NCBI RefSeq assembly: GCF_001856685.1
Contig: NZ_CP017812.1
Span: 1,922,001-1,986,000 of the forward strand
Direction: 5' to 3'
DNA from: Boudabousia tangfeifanii
GTDB taxonomy: Bacteria; Actinomycetota; Actinomycetes; Actinomycetales; Actinomycetaceae
DNA: 64,000 bases
The translations under genes were made by a program, and so were the position numbers. Position 1 is the first letter of the stretch, and every line of letters starts with the position of its first letter. The notes beneath the pieces were generated by a model. It searched no databases. It was not told where the DNA came from and saw only the letters and a program-made list of their open reading frames with translations. Below are positions 62,783-64,000 of the stretch, piece after piece.

Positions 62783-64000
62783 TCAAGGCTGAGGAAATTC
62801 TACCGGTAAAAACTCCATAATCATGCCTTCAAGCACTAACAATGGGGTCACATTTCCCGCTAGACGCTTTCTGGCCACCGCGATCGCGTCCATACAACGA
62901 AGGGTTTTATCGGCGCTGGTCCGAGTCGCCACCTCTTTCACCAACGCTTCCAGGTCCGCATTAATGATGGGCACATTAGCCTGGTGTTGAATGGTGAGCA
63001 CATCGCGGTAGAAGCTCATAATGTCGAGCATTACCCGGTCCAGGTTGTCACGCTCAAGGCGGGTCAAACGCTTCTTTTGTGCTTCCTCACGCGCCCGAAT
63101 CATCGTGCGCACCGAGGGCGGAACGTTCTCCCCCTTCTTAATCCCCAACTGTTCTTTCAGGGCCGCGATTTCTTGGGCGTCTGCGTCTTTCTGTTTCGCT
63201 TCAAAAGCTTCCTTCGCGTTCTGCACCAGCCGCTGCGCCGCCACCGCCGCTTCGCCCGCATTACGAGCCGAAACCGGTTTAATGATCAGATCGCGTCGTT
63301 GGGCAATCGTGTCCTCATCGTCCTCGGCCAGCAAACCGTGAGCGCGACCAATGTGACTCTGGGCGGCCAAAGCGCAACGCAAAGCCAGTTTCGGGTCATC
63401 AGTCCAACCCTGCTTGACCATGTACTCGGCAACCAGTTTGGCCGGCGGAATCTGCAAGTTTACGTTGCGGCAACGCGAACGGATCGTCACCAGCACATCG
63501 CCCGGCGAAGGCGTGCACAAAATCCACACGGTACGCTCCGGGGGTTCTTCGATCGCCTTCAACAAAGTGTTGGTGGTGCGAGTAGCCATGCGGTCGGCAT
63601 CCTCGACCACGATGACCCGCCACTTGCCAAGAGTGGGGTTATCCTGCGCCTTATGCACCAGCTCGCGCACCTTATCAATGCTAATAATCACCGCGTCGGT
63701 ATCAACCCAAGTGACATCCGGGTGGATTGGTCGAGACTCAGGGCGTTCCTCAGTCTTTGGAGGCATGACCTTACGGCAAGAATCGCACTCGCCACAGCCA
63801 GGGAAAGTGGGGTGTTCACACTGCAAAGCGGCCGCAAAAGCCTGCGCGGCCTTAGACCGACCCGAACCGGGAGGGCCCGTCAGCAACCAGGCGTGGGTCA
63901 TGGCCCGACTATCAACCTGGTCCCCAGTCAAACTAGCTCGAGCTGCCAAAGCCGCCTCTTGCAAAGTTTTAACTGCCGCATCCTGGCCAACTAGCGAATC
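62783..64000 (-). CDS. holB: DNA polymerase III subunit delta' (5' end outside window)
   Basis: Clamp-loader subunit. The frame is open to the right edge (DSLVGQDAAVKTLQEAAL, the typical start region after a few codons), so the true start lies just beyond 64000. The P-loop is GPPGSGRS, the zinc module is C-x8-C-x2-C-x2-C in CEHPTFPGCGECDSC, and VVEDADRMATRTTNTLLKAIEEPP followed by SRCRNV covers Walker B and the sensor regions. A helical C-terminal domain (about 250-400) completes it. The P-loop Lys is Arg here, as in many delta' subunits that do not hydrolyse ATP. Confidence 0.93.
   Translation of the reverse strand, partial: DSLVGQDAAVKTLQEAALAARASLTGDQVDSRAMTHAWLLTGPPGSGRSKAAQAFAAALQCEHPTFPGCGECDSCRKVMPPKTEERPESRPIHPDVTWVDTDAVIISIDKVRELVHKAQDNPTLGKWRVIVVEDADRMATRTTNTLLKAIEEPPERTVWILCTPSPGDVLVTIRSRCRNVNLQIPPAKLVAEYMVKQGWTDDPKLALRCALAAQSHIGRAHGLLAEDDEDTIAQRRDLIIKPVSARNAGEAAVAAQRLVQNAKEAFEAKQKDADAQEIAALKEQLGIKKGENVPPSVRTMIRAREEAQKKRLTRLERDNLDRVMLDIMSFYRDVLTIQHQANVPIINADLEALVKEVATRTSADKTLRCMDAIAVARKRLAGNVTPLLVLEGMIMEFLPVEFPQP

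Overview
This 64 kb window is chromosomal DNA of a mid-GC actinobacterium, most like an Actinomycetaceae-type organism (inference). Supporting signs are the fused proline dehydrogenase/P5C dehydrogenase, LppM-type and DIP1984-type proteins, a DtxR/IdeR-style iron box, LemA next to DUF2207, the ispF/cysS/rlmB housekeeping set and GTG/TTG starts. Most of it is ordinary core genome; two stretches are clearly A/T-rich and look acquired (about 49.5-51.7 kb and 56.5-60.96 kb).

Layout. 0-2.5 kb: tatC, an iron-box-preceded DUF2218 gene, an S4 RNA-binding gene and an orphan small ORF. 2.5-6.6 kb: a leftward siderophore ABC importer operon (binding lipoprotein, two FecCD permeases, ATPase) behind a near-consensus DtxR box. 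6.8-14.2 kb: purA, an LppM lipoprotein pair, a giant putA and rlmB. 14.4-19.5 kb: an OmpR-type two-component system, a histidine phosphatase with a tandemly duplicated 3' end, and a His-rich membrane protein. 19.6-29.6 kb: cysS and ispF interleaved with four related envelope proteins (TcaA-like architecture). 29.7-39 kb: glycogen phosphorylase, an MgtC fragment, a GH42 beta-galactosidase, ahpC-ahpD, a YeiH exporter and a beta-propeller glycosidase-like protein. 39-43 kb: two multi-spanning membrane proteins translationally linked to a three-cupredoxin NirK-type copper protein. 43-49.4 kb: acetyltransferase, SDR, HemG/CgoX, glutathione peroxidase, a CsoR/CstR-type repressor, a small zinc-finger-like protein and a PadR-membrane protein pair. 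49.5-56.5 kb: a coiled-coil membrane protein beside a tRNA-like fragment, then DIP1984, VIT1/CCC1, DUF2207, LemA and a CPBP protease. 56.5-61 kb: a three-gene A/T-rich island ending at tRNA-Thr(CGT). 61-64 kb: a secreted tripeptidyl-aminopeptidase-like lipoprotein and the delta' subunit of DNA polymerase III (runs off the window).

How it fits together. Iron supply is a recurring theme: two DtxR-like boxes, a catecholate-type importer, a heme-pathway oxidase and a VIT1-type metal transporter. Thiol/peroxide stress is another: AhpC/AhpD, Gpx, and a CsoR-family repressor that lacks the copper-ligand histidine and so resembles persulfide-sensing CstR, with a matching operator-like palindrome nearby. 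The best candidate for an undescribed system is the island at 56.9-60.7 kb: a membrane protein, a DUF262 protein that has lost a recognisable HNH nuclease motif, and an unknown protein in one operon. The second is the cluster of four paralogous single-pass/multi-pass envelope proteins around ispF.
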